This document shows, in pieces, positions 1-14,000 of a stretch of DNA of 64,000 nucleotides. How positions within the stretch are numbered: position 1 is the stretch's first letter; the number at the start of each line of letters is the position of its first letter. The stretch comes from Anticarsia gemmatalis (lineage: Eukaryota > Arthropoda > Insecta > Lepidoptera > Erebidae). A program made the position numbers and the translations under genes. The notes beneath the pieces are model-generated. The model saw only the letters and a program-made list of their open reading frames with translations, searched no databases and was not told the DNA's origin. The DNA is taken from the NCBI RefSeq assembly GCF_050436995.1, contig NC_134776.1, forward strand, positions 14,363,001-14,427,000, in the 5' to 3' direction.

Positions 1-3000
1 CTTTTCCCTGTGTAACTTACGATTCTGCTGTTTCAATAAATCACTTTGTACATACTCTTGCACTAAACTTAAACCAATATTTATAAAAAACTTTCCAAGG
101 GAACAGTCAAAATAGTTATCAGATTTATTAGAGCACACTTTTTCTGCAGTTAAATCGGAAACATCTTTCATCTCTTCAATTGCGTCAACTTTATCCTTAA
201 TAATAATAGTCTTATCTTCTTCATCACTCAATATCTCATCTTCGGAATCCGTGGACGTTTCCCCATCCCACGAAACGTCGTCATCTTCCGCACCTCGCTT
301 TCGCTTATCTAAAAACAACATAAATGTCAATCTCAGCAATACAAACGCAAAAAATAAATAATATAATATTATACAATAAATTTTCTAGTGTGTTTATTTA
401 TTATACATTGTACAAGTATGACATAATAACTAAATATGCATGGAGAGGGTTAATATATATTGTCAGTTAGTCTTCTAGAGTCTACTTAGTTGTCGAAGTC
501 ATGATCACTATCTTAGTATTTTCACACTTTATACCTCATCACTCTATTTCATGTTATTATGTCATGTGAGCAGTGACCTACCTTTTTTCTTCTTCTTCTT
601 TTCCTCTGTTTCCTCACCAGTGTCTGCTTTGGCTGATGTGGAATCTTTAGCTGAACTGGATGCATCTTCTGAACTTCCTTCCTTAGCCTTTAAAGCTTCT
701 TCCTTTTTGCCTGATTTATCTGCGTCTCTCTTTTCCTTATCTTTTCGTTCTTTCTCTTTATCTTCTTTGGCTTTTTGTTCTTCTATTTGTCTACCCAATG
801 TATCCACAAATTCTCTAAAAGGTTTCACAGAAGGTTTCTCATAGACATAGGGTACAATGAAAGAAGGTGCTTCCACAACAAACATGTCATCTGTTAAAGA
901 AGGGAGTATTGAGGGTTGTGGACTGCTTGACTGTGGTGAATTAGAGCTCTGTGTACCTACACTTGTCTTGACACTGATTGGAGTGACTGTAGTCCCACGT
1001 GCCACAATACTCTGATACAAATTTTGGGAACTAAGACTAGCAGTAGAAGGTAAATTCACTTGTTTAGGGGGTCCTGATGCCTTCTCAACCCCAATAGCAT
1101 TAGTATCAATTATGACAACAGTAGGTTCCTTCTTTTGACTGTTGCTCTGATTGACTTTAGACTGTCTTGCCATTTCAACTAAAGCTTTAGTGTCATTGAT
1201 TACAATTGTTTTGTTCCTACGAAAAAAAGGAGCATCTGATACTTCTTCAACATCAGATTCATTATCACCATTTTCCACATCATCATTATATCTTTTACGC
1301 TTGATAGCTCTACTGCTTCTGCGGAGAGGCACCTTGTTATCACTAGTTTTTGTGTTATCTTTTGGTTCTTCTTCCTCTTCTTCTTCATTAGCTACAACAC
1401 AATCATCATTGTCACTGACAATTTCTTGAACTTCAGGACTCGAAGAACCAATGGAATCACCATGTCGACTGTGTGCATCATTTTCTGACATTATTATATC
1501 ATTAATTTTCTTTTTCATTGGGTTCTCCTGTGAAGACTCTTCTGTGCCAGCATGATCACTATCTGAATTGATACTAACTGTATCTTCAGCTATAATCTCA
1601 GACTCATCATCTGAAGAATCCTCTTCGGAGTCCAGGTCATTATCAGAATTCTGTAAAATTTATAAATGTTTAAATCAAATTTATACATTCAGTCAGCTGA
1701 GAGTATGGATATCTGGATGGTCTATGTAAAACCTTTGATACTTCGAAAGTAAGTATTTGTGCTGTGTGGTTCCTTTTAGACATATAATTTAATTAAAAAT
1801 GTATATCATCACATAGTATATCAAGTTTTATGACTTATGTACCACTGTAACATGATTGTTAATTGTTCCTAAATAAATACATTTTGTAGTCTTTATTACA
1901 TAAACATTACACCATAAAAAATTATCTATACATATAAAATTACCTGCCCTGACTGATTGACTGATAAAATCATTGCACAGCCCAAACCATAAAGTTAAAA
2001 CCATAGTTTAAAATAAATAATGCATGTTTCAGTGTTTTTTGGAATAACATGAAAAATATGGTTGAAAGTCAACTTTTATTTTTTGTTTACTTTTACGCGA
2101 GAGGAGTTGCGCGGGTCCACTGATCAGTTGTATTCTTGGGACACTTAATATTATTCAGAACAATTGATTCATATCTTGTATGGAGTATGAGATATGAATC
2201 AGTGGGGAACAAAATGTGTAGCAACACAAACTTTACATCTTGAGTTTTGTATTTGGTTACATTATAACAAAAGGCTGACACATATATCACTGCTATACAC
2301 ACACACTGTATAGTATACATAATAAAATATTTATTGAAGTCGCCGAATAGTCGGATAAAGGCGCCGATTATCTTGCTACATTAGGTCTCTAAAATTAATT
2401 ACGCCGTGTATATTACTGCCAGTAAAGTATGGGGGCCTATATAATAAATTATCAACAAAATAGTATTTGTACCTAGTTTAATTATTGTTTCAATTTACTT
2501 GAGATGTGTAAATGTCTATGGCTCCACTTATAAAGCATTTCTCATGCCAGAAGGAGACCTTTTCCAGCAGTGGGGTAGAAATGGATTTTATTAGAAAAAA
2601 ATTATATCAACATAGCAAGAGGATCAAATATTGATATGATATGTTCAATAATTACTGTAACTTTTTAGGACATGCAATAATATATGTGCAATAACTTACT
2701 ATATCAACAATTTGTGGCTCATCATGGCTTGTATTTTTATTGATTTCCTGTTCGGCATCACCATTAGTAGCTTTGTTATTGATAGCAGTCAATATTTGTT
2801 GTTCTGTGCTGTCAGACTTAGTCTCAGAACCAATTTTGGACTCAATCTCTGATTCATTGCTGTTGGCAATAGTACTATCTGTATTAGCAGTGTTGCTATC
2901 ATCAGCTACAATTATGGGTTCTGGTATATCTACTGGTACTTCTTGAACATCACTGCCATAACTACTATTACCATCCAAGATTTCTAAACTTGTCTCTTTT

Positions 3001-3581
3001 CTGGAATCCTCATTTTCAACACCATTATCTTTAGAAGGCTGAATGACACTGGTCTCTTTTGATGTGCCATCTTTATCATTTTCTTTATTGATAGGTTTTT
3101 TTTGCCTCATGTGACCACAATGGAAGCCATGTCCATGTCCATGTCCCTCATCTTCCTGGTCTGAATCTCTGACAGCGAAATCTTCAACATTACTATAATT
3201 GTAGTCCATAGACAATCCTTCTTTGCTCATCTCAAGCTCAAGCTCATCCATCAAATCAACATCTTCAGGATTGTTAGCTAAAGCTATTTGTTGTGCTGCA
3301 ATGCCAGCCTCAAGTTTCAAAATAATGCCACCTGCAGGACAGTCATTGCTACTATCAGTATCTAAGCGTAAGCGAATATTCTCTGATGAATCACTTTCAC
3401 CGAGATCATCATTATCTCTCTTAAAGCTCGAGTCTTCTGATGAGTCAAGTTGAATGATTGAATTACTTTCCTCGTCTAAGGAGGCTTTTTTATCATGCAA
3501 TGGCACATGATTCAACTGTACAATATCTGATTCCAGTGATGAATTAGAAGAGTCCATAGTTCCATTTAGTTCGCCATTCAT
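1..3581 (-). CDS. Acidic nuclear protein, possibly MEP-1-like (5' part, runs off the left edge)
   Basis: Three coding exons are visible on the minus strand: 3581-2700 (phase 0 end), 1650-582 (phase 1 end) and 308-1. They give about 753 residues with the frame kept. The first ATG is at 3581. The acceptor at 3617/3616 lies upstream of it, so a non-coding leader exon exists. The protein is low complexity: Ser/Asp/Glu-rich, with a His-Gly run near residue 150, a basic patch (RRSSRAIKRKR) that could be a nuclear localisation signal, and a Lys/Glu-rich charged stretch before the third exon. The last visible part (SLGKFFINIGLSLVQEYVQ, then DLL) resembles, from memory, a conserved segment of insect MEP-1, a zinc-finger partner of Mi-2. 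The zinc fingers would lie beyond base 1. A GTAAGT near base 18 could instead end the third exon there. The gene structure is secure; the family name is a tentative inference. Confidence 0.6.
2520..2600. repeat. Retroelement tail fragment (CCAGCAGTGGG type)
   Basis: The piece carries ccagcagtgggg preceded by agaaggagacc, inside the intron 1651-2699. The same signature appears at 10793-10832 (gcccagcagtgggacattaa) and 30905-30970. Such tails are common in lepidopteran genomes and are usually 3' ends of non-LTR elements or dependent SINEs. The class assignment is from general knowledge. Confidence 0.35.
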
Positions 3582-4269
3582 GATGGTATTATTCTACATT
3601 CCATGTGAAAGACACCTGTCAAATCAAAACAACATTCAGAGGTTATGTTTGTGTTTTGTCTTGGACTGGGAGGTGTTATCAATAAGTGAGGAATAGTCAA
3701 AATAACATGGGATAGTGCTGATCAAAATTGATAACAAGCTGTATGATGGTCTTGAGAGTGAGACACCGAGTGTAAGAGCGTCACATTTTTTATAGTAAGC
3801 AGTTCCCCTCCTCCCCGCCCTTCTCCCCCCTGGCAAGGCGCTAGCAATCAAAATGGCGGTTCCATGGTATAGCTGTCTAAAGCTACGTGTACATAATGCA
3901 TTAAGACTTCAAAGGTCACATCTTAATATCGCTAAGAAATAAAATATTAGCCGATAATTTTATGTCGTACAATGTTGTTGTTGTACACAAAACCATTTCT
4001 GAGTGAAGTTGTCAACGTTTATACTTGAAAACTTTCGCTCTAAATGCAATAAATAACATGTCCAACACAATTTAACTGTATTTTACTTCGAATTCTGTTA
4101 GAAAAGTAATGAAAAATGTAATTTACGATGCGCAAATCTAGTAACAATCACTATTTCGCTTTTTAGTAAACAAATGATGCCGGTGTACCTACAAAACGAC
4201 AACAATAACATGATTGATAATTTATTTCTACACAGTACAATAATGTTATTACAATTGTTTTTAAAATAC

Positions 4270-4563
4270 CTGGCCCAAACTGCAAAACGCTGTCGCTGAA
4301 CCTTTTCTGGTACTCTCGGTCACTACTTGGTTATTTCAATGATGGAACCCAGAACAATTTTTTTATAATTTTATATACACAGCACACTTTTTTATTAGTT
4401 GTAACTAAACTTAAAACAAATAACACACTCCTAAACGTACAAACACAAACAGTTCTGAGCACTGAAATATTTTACACATTAACTAAATTACAAATTGTGC
4501 GAAAGTAAATGATCCCTCGCCACCGTACAAATGCAATATGGCGGAGACGAGTCAGTCACGTGA
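4270..4563 (-). promoter_or_regulatory. Probable leader exon and promoter of the MEP-1-like gene
   Basis: On the minus strand a plausible donor (CAG|GTATTT) ends a possible non-coding exon at 4270. This would pair with the acceptor at 3617/3616. Just upstream are a YY1-like CCGCCATATT (4536-4545) and a palindromic E-box TCACGTGA (4556-4563). No TATA box is seen. The transcription start is inferred from motif content only. A second AAAATGGCGG lies at 3850-3859 and could mark an alternative start. Confidence 0.35.
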
Positions 4564-4890
4564 CACTTACCAGTGGCTGAGTGGCGTACTCTAGTACAAA
4601 ATCTATTGCAACTTCCCAGTAGACTTAAAACCACTGTCATAAGACAAGACAGGAAGATAAATAAATATTTCTGAATATGAGAAATAAAAAGGTCGACAAT
4701 TTTAATTAAAACGTTAAGTAGGTACCTACCGACTTAGGTTCGCGCCAATACGTGTCACGCCAACTTTTGTTACCTTGTCCTTTGGCTACCTACTTAAAAT
4801 TTGTGGGCAAAGGCATTTCTAAAACATCAGTCAGATCAGTCTTGAGTTCTGACCAATTATTCTGGAAACCTGCAGATTATCTCGCCATTT

Positions 4891-4930
4891 TTGCTTAAAT
4901 CTCGTACATGGTCATACGAGATTTAAGCAA
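4891..4930. repeat. Perfect hairpin, 16-bp stem and 8-nt loop
   Basis: ttgcttaaatctcgta at 4891-4906 pairs without mismatch with 4915-4930. It sits in intergenic sequence and could be a degenerate MITE core or a structured transcript. Nothing nearby assigns a role. Confidence 0.7.
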
Positions 4931-6168
4931 TAATTAAGAGCCCAGCTTATGAGACCCAGTTGGTGGCAAGCCACGACGAGACTATATTGTAGTCATGAGG
5001 TCGACTTTACCATATTTATTATTCGAAATCTATTTCAACGTGGCAACCAACTACAACACACATAGTTCGTTCAAGCTCAATTAAAAATATAAGTACCTAC
5101 TGACTAGTACTGACTAAACGCAATATCAAGGTGATAGATAACTATAAGAATTATTAACTTAAGCAAATTTGTTTCAGATTGAGACAACTACCTACATGCC
5201 CAAAATTATTACACTCTGACACGTGCGCTTCTTAACGAATGGATATAATATAGGTATTGCTAGAGACATCTTCCTGACGCATTATTACTTATTACTTAAC
5301 TGCTGCTTACCTACTACTACCAAAATAGGATAAAGTGCTGCAGACTAAATATCGCAGCGCATGCCTACCTCTATTCAAAGAAATCTTCAGACGCATACAG
5401 TTCTGATCACACAGTTACGGTAATTCGCGACAAAATAATAACTTATGTAATATTATGTGCTATGTAACTGCCTACATTCTACGCATTTCCAGCATTTCCG
5501 GTTGACAATTTATTTGAAGATAATAATTGTCATATAGTGAAAGATATCTGGATATAATAACTAATCTCATACATCTATATAGGTAGGTACCTAATACCGT
5601 CATGAATCTAAAGGTATCTGCAACAATTTGATTATCTAAGTATTCAATAATTGTGAAACTATTAAATGATTTTAATACAAATAAAAATAGTAGCAGTACG
5701 GAGTCAGATAATTCAGTACCTTCTACTCCACTAAGTTACACTGACCTACAGTAGCAGCTAGGAACTTTATTTTTTCTTACCTTCAGAAGTTGGGTAGGTA
5801 ATTAAAACATTTTTTAGATAACGAATCTCAATAAGTCTATGTAAGGTTTCAATAATTTTCGGCAACGAATATTCAATTCTATCTATTTCAAAGATTTTAG
5901 AACTCCAAGATAACTACCAAGTACTGCATATAGTTTTAAATTAAGTACCGATCTATATCGATACCCATCATAATATATATTATCAAAGGTATTACTAATC
6001 GCGAATTATTCAGATCATTCAGATTGAATGGTTGGACCGGTAATTCGCGATAAAAATCAAAGTTAATTTTATCAACAATAAATTTATTAAAAAGTAGAAG
6101 TAGTCAGTGTATTCAAATTTATTTATAACTACGTTACTATGCCAAGATAAAATCGGAGGAAAGACGTC

Positions 6169-6294
6169 TAACCCCCGGTTTCTGAGTACCTACGTTTAGC
6201 GATAGTTTATCTATTCAATTGCGATTTTTATATAAGTTTTGACAATATTGAATAGATAAACTACCGCTAACTGTACCTCAGAAACCGGGGGTTA
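6169..6294. mobile_element. Palindromic MITE, TAACCCCCGG family, copy 1
   Basis: The element is about 126 bp with long terminal inverted repeats: TAACCCCCGGTTTCTGAG at the left and its reverse complement at the right. Inner arms (tagtttatctattcaat and attgaatagataaacta) also pair, so nearly the whole element can fold. A related copy lies at 17336-17458, which supports mobility. No transposase is encoded. Confidence 0.75.
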
Positions 6295-6489
6295 GTGATC
6301 CAGTGTACAATTCACACATCTAAATTTTTGCATTGTCAACATAATTTTACGATCAAAGCCACGCTGATCTCTCTGAAGCCAAGATGGTGAAAATACAGCT
6401 TTTCCTACGAATCGTAATCGTAAGTAATCTGGTGTACCAGTGAAGAGTTTTTACTTTTACTGCCCTTATTTGAAAGAGCTGTGTTAGCC

Positions 6490-6640
6490 AGAGCATTGAT
6501 AGCCTAGTCGTCTAAGCTGGTTACGGAAGTCGTCAATGGTTTGAACCCGAGGCAACACACCAATGACTTTGGCCGTCATGTGTGTATGACAAATACTTAT
6601 CACTCGTTCTAACCGTGAAGGAAAACCTACTGACAAAACC
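6490..6640 (+). repeat. tRNA-derived SINE-like sequence
   Basis: A box A-like tagcctagtcgtctaagctgg is followed by a box B-like GGTTTGAACCCGAGG, spaced as in a Pol III internal promoter. A cloverleaf is not evident, so it is a SINE head rather than a functional tRNA. Confidence 0.5.
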
Positions 6641-8047
6641 CTAAATTACATCCAGGAAACATTTTATGGAAATCTAGATGAAGATTTTCCATGGACATTA
6701 AAACATAAATTTACTTTTACAGAAAACTTCTTGCATCTCATTTCCAACGAAAGTATTGCTTTTAGTAGGTAGGTATATTTAACCTGTTAGGTCTTGATTG
6801 TTTAAAATCATTCAAACACATAGATAGGTATAATTAAAGTTTAGGTAAAATTTTATCTAAAGACCTAAAGATACTTCTAGGTCTAGTAACGAAAAAATTA
6901 TATGATACACATTTAATTTTGTCCCCTTATTTTTATCCCGGTTTTTCGCAAAATATGATTTTTTTCTTGGACTCACGCACTAGCGCATAGGAATCAGTAT
7001 ATTAAGCATTTAAAAGAAATGTGTGGTCTTCAAGCACAAGAAATCTTCTATCTAAAACAAGAGTTCTAAATCTGTCATTTGAAATCTGTAGGTAGATACC
7101 TACCTAAGTTAAAAGAATACCTAAACGTTTTTCTTTTTTTTATTATTATTTAGAAAAAAAGTATGTACCCAAACAAAAATTAAACGCTTTTTGCTTCGGA
7201 TGTTACTCAGTTACTTATTTCGATACAAGCTTTCATCCCCTACTAAACATTATGTCGACGGTGAATTAAAAAAAATCCTTCGTGCTAATGTATAAAAACG
7301 GGTTTTGTACAATTTTAAGCTCCTTTCTAACTCCGATAAGTAGTTTGGAATGTGTGTAGGTAATGTGTGCAAGTAGGTAATAGGTGCTTGACTTGTGTGG
7401 GATTCATTATTTTTTTAAATAGGACAGACCCGTTAGCTTTAGTTAGCATCATAATATTTGATTTAATTGAATACCTACACTTGCTGCAGACTCTACTTTT
7501 ATATGTATATACAGTAGGGTCCAACTCTAAAATCATGCGAATGCGAATACGTGTTCATTTGTACAACCTGCATAAAAGGGTGCGTTCCGTTACTCATTTA
7601 GGCTACAATAAATTGCATTGGTTCTTCACTGTAATTTACTTAGCAGAATATATTATTACTTAAAGAAGTACAATAAGATAAAAAAATTGTTCTGTGCATA
7701 TCAGCAAAGAAATTTAAGATCAGAAAATTTTAAGTGTTTTAATGTGATTTTTATAAATCTTATTCAATAATTTTGTCAATACCAAGTATGCTAAAGATAC
7801 TTACAATTTGAAATTGTAGGTGTGGGCCGCAACTTGCTGACAACTGTCATGGAGGCCTGTAAAGTTTTGTAGCAGTTCAGATCAGGACGATTAGTTTTTT
7901 TTCATTTTTTAATTTTTAAATCTTAACAAATTACTAATTTATACTTTTATTATTATAAAATCTTATTTACCTTATGCTCTCGATGCGATTGTTCTAATTT
8001 TTATTCGTAGATAAGAATACTAGTCATTTGAAAATATTGTGATTACG

Positions 8048-11000
8048 ATGATAATGGCATATCGAGTTTTATTAGTTTTTATTTTAGCAATAATATCCGT
8101 AAGAACAGAAGAAGAAGCTGTATCTCGTATGACTAAGACGGAGCGGCTGAGCTTAAGGTAAATTTTCGTTATGTTGATATTGGTTGTTGTTTAAAACGAA
8201 CCCTTTGTGTGCTTGCTAATATCATATTTTCTTTTATCCATTGGTATAATAATTACCTTTAGTGCAATGATTTGTATAAAACTTTTTTATTATAGCTGTT
8301 CTATAAAATTGTTATAAGGCGTGGTATGCGAAATAGGGTGTTGAACGTGAATGTAAGGCGTTAACTTTATCGTAACAGGAAAGACTATTTAGAGTCAGGG
8401 ACATTATTTTACATCAGTAAAACACAGGCTGTAATGCCCTCTTCAACTTCTACTCACCACATCCTTGTAAAAAAAGTTATAATCTACGTAAATATGTCAG
8501 TGGCAACTCCCTTATCTCTATGTTAAGACATGTCTGTACCTACCCACAGAAGTAAATCTTGTATAGTAAGTTGTTGAAGGCACTATAGTGGGCACTTGTA
8601 TGTTATCTAGCAAGTACCTGTACTGTGGTTGTGAGATGTGGATCTGTAGCTGTAGAATATTATGTGTGTAACAAGCCAGGGTGCTAAGTGGGAAGTTTGT
8701 TCTCTATTGAATGATTGCTACAGTAGATTGTTTGAAATCCATATACATATACTTGCTATCTGTGTGTTGTTATGTATATTTTACATAGGAACAGATTATG
8801 AATTTATTGATACTAACTAATCTATAAAAATAACCAGGTACTTAGAATGTCTAACCGCACAGCAAGCAACCGTACCTTGACTTAACAATGACCAGTAGTG
8901 TGCACACAACTTCACATTTATGTTGATATACATATGTAGTCATCTAATCATTGTAATATTACAAGCAACTGTATGTATGGTTTAGTATCACCGCCTAAAC
9001 AATGAAATCAATTTTGGTAGGTTTGCGGATTACATATATTCTAGTGTAAAGCACATGAGCATCATCATGCTAAACTCTACTCCTAATCATGCTATTATTA
9101 ATATTAATAAAACCTGAACAGATTTATAGTCAATGATTAGTAAATAAATACAATAACACACATAAAAAACCCTAAAAGAATTTAGAATATAATGTCTCAA
9201 ACTTTGAAGTGAGAGTGCTGACAGTCATGTCAATTTACACAGCTGCTCTTAATTTATAGTTGCACATATTTATCAAGCCACATTTCTGAAATTTGTATGT
9301 CTCTGTATCTTAAATACCTCCTACCTTTTATTATATGACTTTCATAGCTATTAATAACTTCGCCAAGATTGTTAATGAGTAGGATGTAATATTTATAAGC
9401 AAGTGATTAGTACAAAATACATATTAGGCACTACATTTGATACTAGTATGTTGTAATCGGGTTTGAAAAGCCATTGAAGAAATTACATTTTTTTTTACCC
9501 ATTACTATCCCACTGCACTGGGTAAGTATCTCCTGCCAATTGAGAAAAAGGATAGGCCTCGAGGCCACCTTGCTGGCCACGTGCAGATTAGGACCTTTCT
9601 TTGGACCTGATTGTATCCCTGAAATATTATTATGTCAATAAAATTATGGCCATTTAATCTTCTACATCCATATCAATATATAACACAGGGAATAATGGTA
9701 CATTTTTCCTGATATTCATATTTTATTGTATTGTAATAATCATTTGCCTGTTTTGTTTAGGGAGGAAGCTCGGAAGATGTTCTATCATGCATATAACGCG
9801 TACATGGAAAATGCGTATCCTGCTGATGAACTGATGCCGCTCAGCTGCAAAGGCAGGTGGAAAGGAATCACGCCAAGTCGCGGTGATATGGACGATGCCC
9901 TTGGAAAGTAAGTACTATCTTACAATGCATTGATTCTATACTCATTCTATATGGCAAATAATAATGCATTCTGATGGGCTCAATTGGTTCATTGCAACTC
10001 ATAAATATTTCTATTGGATATCACTTAACACCAACAAGTGCCACACATTGTCAGGCTTGTTTGTAAAAGTATGACAGATTTTATTTTTTACTACTTTTAA
10101 CTACTTAAAGGATGTAGTTTCCACTGTGAATGCATCTCAGTATTTTTGTCATCGATTTGCAATATTGTAATCGAGTATTACTGAATGTACGTAAATGGGT
10201 ATGCTTGAAATACGTCAGAATTTGGAACCAACTGAAAATGTTTGTCATTAATGAAAATGGACCAATGAGCGATTGGCACAACAGCGCATAATATCTGTGT
10301 TGTGCTACGTACTTATTTTGTATGTGTTGAACTACGCGGTAACATCATTTGGTTTTTGTAATATAAAAATAATAGGGTAGTCGTCTACCAGTCAAACCAG
10401 CTACTCTTTATGAAATGCCAAAACGCATTTTAAGAAATACGACATAGTGACGTCACAAGAATCCTAATATCGTTCGAATCAAATGAGCGCTTAATGTAAT
10501 GTTTTAGTCTGTAATCATTTAAATTTCAACATTATTGAATGAAAATTTTCCGGATTAGTACTAATGTTTCGTTAACCTAGACAACTACCCTATCATTTCG
10601 CGGTTTGGGCTATATAATTTTATAGTAGTAAACCTATAAGATAAAAAGACATTGATTTTATTAATTTTCTAACAAGGTGAAATTTGTTAATACAAAGAAA
10701 ACATTAGATGCAATTTTGAGAGATCACCGTAATAATAAACGTGTATTAATATAGCTCAATGAATATTAAGGTAATATAAAGAGGTTTTACGGGAGGAGAT
10801 CCTTGCCCAGCAGTGGGACATTAATGGGTTAAATTGAAGATAAAAAATTATAGAGGTTTAACATAAGTAAAATTTAGACCTGAGTATTGCACTACAACAA
10901 CACAACAACACTCATTATTTTAAAAACAATACGACGACTTTTTTGCGTTTATTCGTATGGCCTGCACTCTCCTATTACTGTCCTCTCCTCACTTCTGGGC

Positions 11001-14000
11001 TGACTCTGACACACGGCTCAAATATTTACAAGCACAAATAGCCACTAAGTTATGTAAAAAGTTCCCACAACCGAAATTAGAAGAAGAAATTAGAAAGAAA
11101 GAAGAATTAGAATTCTACTAGATTCTAATGAAGTCATTGATATAAAATAGACCAGGGTGTTAGTGTTAATACGTGTTGATGTTTTTCAGTTTTTCTCTCA
11201 CACTGGTGGACAGTTTGGACACGTTGGCTATCATGGGAGACTTCTCAGAATTTAGCAACGCCATCAAACTGGTCATAAAAGATGTCACATTTGACCATGA
11301 CATCGTCGTGTCGGTGTTTGAAACTAATATCAGAATGTTGGGGTGAGTAACATTTTGTTCATATACTTGATAAATTGAACTGCTTTTGCGTAGACCATTT
11401 TTCTTCCTAGGGAGGTCGTGAACAGTTTGTAATTTTAACAGCGCAGTGGTTAAGGCGGTCCTCACTCCGCTACCACTATGTAAGAAAGGTTCTATTCCCA
11501 CACGAAGCAAATAGATATATAGAGTAGATATGTCGGAGCAGGAATGTTTATGCTGATTGCATGATAAAGTGTATGTTTTTTTGTGGAACACAATAATAAA
11601 ACTAAATTGACTCCTTAATTTCTTAGATCCGGAATTGTCAATTTAAAAAAGAAAAACAATTTTGGAGCCTAATTATGCGTAAAAGACAAAACGTTTTCAT
11701 ATAAAATTGTATGCTGTGTGATACTCTTCGCAGACATGTGGCTACTAAGACGTACACTTATACGAGTATCACGTGTCTCATTACGTATGGCATGAAATAT
11801 CCACTGTTACTTTATGTAATGAATACAACTACGTGTTATGTGTTGTTATAATTTAAACATATTGGCTATTATATACTTTAACACAACTATGCACTTACTT
11901 ATAAAGATTAGCAGATGATTTTTATATACTTCTACCTTCTTGACGAATACATCAGTTTAAGAAACAGCTGTCTTCAAAGTAAACATTTTGTATGAATTGA
12001 TCATTATAAGTACTGTGCAATAAAGTACTCAAAATGCTGAAAATATACTTTCGCTTTACATTTTGTGATGTCGCGTTTATCGCAATGGGAGCTAGATATG
12101 TATATCGGTTGTTGTAAAAACAATCTCTACTATTTGGAACGAATATTTGTGTGATTTACAGATCGTTGTTTTAGGATTTTTTATCCTCATGACAGCGAAG
12201 CCTCCATCAAAAGGTTTTATGCCAAAACAATTTAAAAGTAAAAATGTGTTGAATTTCTAATAAAAACTGTTACAATTTGTAGGGGATTGTTATCAGCGCA
12301 CGTTCTAGCGACTGCGTTGAAGTACGAAGTGCCGGCGCTGCAGTGGTACAACGGTGAATTGCTGGCGATGGCCGAAGACCTGGGCAAAAGACTTCTGCCT
12401 TCCTTCAACACTTCTACAGGGATACCTCATGGCAAAGTAAGTTAGATTTTCCATATATGATAATTTACTGTAAAGTTTAAATATGTCGTCGGAAACCTAG
12501 CAAGAATGATACAAAAAATTAGAGATTCTTTGGTATCGTAACCGCCTTTTTCAATTGAAATGCACAAGTTTTGAATCTGTGATAGTTTACGTTAACAGCG
12601 GTTAACATAATCAAACCCGTGCCGAGTTGTGAAATAAAAAATTGAATAAAAGTAGTTGTTCTTTTGTGTCAATTGGCTTAAACGGCCTTGCTGAATGCGA
12701 GGTGAGCTAGTACAATCGATCGCGCCCTCATTGCCGACTTTCTTGTTAAACACCTGTACCTATAAGGGATGATCGCTATATAGTTCACGTATTATTTGTT
12801 ACTAAGTCTGCTTTTGACACTGCTTGCGTATTATTATAGCTATTCATTTGTAAAACACATTAATATTGTAGTACACTTAAAACTTTACTTTCATTGACAA
12901 TTATGTTATGATTAAAAATCTTTATGCAATTTTCATCTGTGATTACTTCGTCCCCGACCTACTTAAATATAGTATGCCTTTACTTATCCTTTTCTTATTA
13001 TGCATTTCTAGCTACAGACCGCGACATCACCCCTGTGAAAAAAAACTGTGTTTGTATCGAATCTAATTCGAATCGTAAACGAATTTAGTAGTTCGTTCAT
13101 GAAAGAGATACAAACATACACACATGCATCTATCCTCACAAATTATCGCATTTACAATATTATGAGCATTCCGCCCGCGGCTTTGCCCGTATGGAATTTC
13201 ACCCCCTTTAGGGTGGAATAACACTTAAGGAATCTTCATACCCAATATTTAGAATTTCAACTTTCTACGCTTAGTAGTTCGACTGTTGTCCATCCATCAG
13301 TAACAGAAGAGTTTCATATATATTTTGATTAAGATAGAATATCATTGTGGAAGTGTAAAGCGATGTATTAATTTTCATAAACAAAGCATTAGTTATCAAT
13401 TCTAAACATAGCTAAGTACATGTATTGAGCCTTACTTATGCGGTGTTAGTCACTCCTGTTATTATCCTGCTCGCATTACAGTAGGTTGCGTTTATGCAAA
13501 TATGCCCTACGACAAATACCTACATGATATTATGAAACCAACGTGTTGTTGATTAAACTGCAAAGTATACAGATAATATTACATTCATTGACTAATAACA
13601 ATAGTCTACAGAAATAATACTTAAATGTAACATTACAATTTTTCGTCTTATAATTGTTTTGGATACGAATAAGGATGATATAAATAAAAGTTGAATTTTC
13701 CTCTACCACATCAAATTACTTTTTGCAACCATAATTTGCCTTTTATCGTAAATTGAAAAAACAACTATTATTACTTGACTGTCTTTGGGGCGCGGTCGGT
13801 AGTGTATCCGTCTTTTGATCATAAGGTTCCTTTCCTTTCCTAATTTATTTTTCAATATATCTCAATAATTGCCCGGTGTTTAGTAACGTACCCGATAAAG
13901 GGCAATAGGCTTGGCTTTGCCCCCTATTACATAAGACTGAATTTGTCAATGGCGAAACGTGGATGTATTTTATATACATCTGCCTACATCTTCAGGTATA

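Larger units (their letters stand above)
4564..8047. other. Intergenic region between the MEP-1-like gene and EDEM3
   Basis: No coding exon can be supported here; the open frames are short and without domain character. It holds a perfect hairpin (4891-4930), a palindromic MITE (6169-6294), a SINE-like piece (about 6490-6640) and AT-rich sequence with many taggtaggtacct strings. The EDEM3 leader must lie at the right end. A candidate initiator-like TCAGATC is at 7877, but no TATA box is seen. Confidence 0.6.

Noticed and set aside
551..1429. Plus-strand frames opposite the second exon of the leftmost gene.
   Set aside because: They are Ser/Leu-rich mirror translations of Asp/Glu/Ser-rich coding sequence on the minus strand, with no splice context of their own.
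11445..11520. Possible tRNA genes at 6490, 11445 and 62090.
   Set aside because: Box A and box B are present, but acceptor and anticodon stems do not pair and flanks match dispersed repeats, so they are SINE heads.
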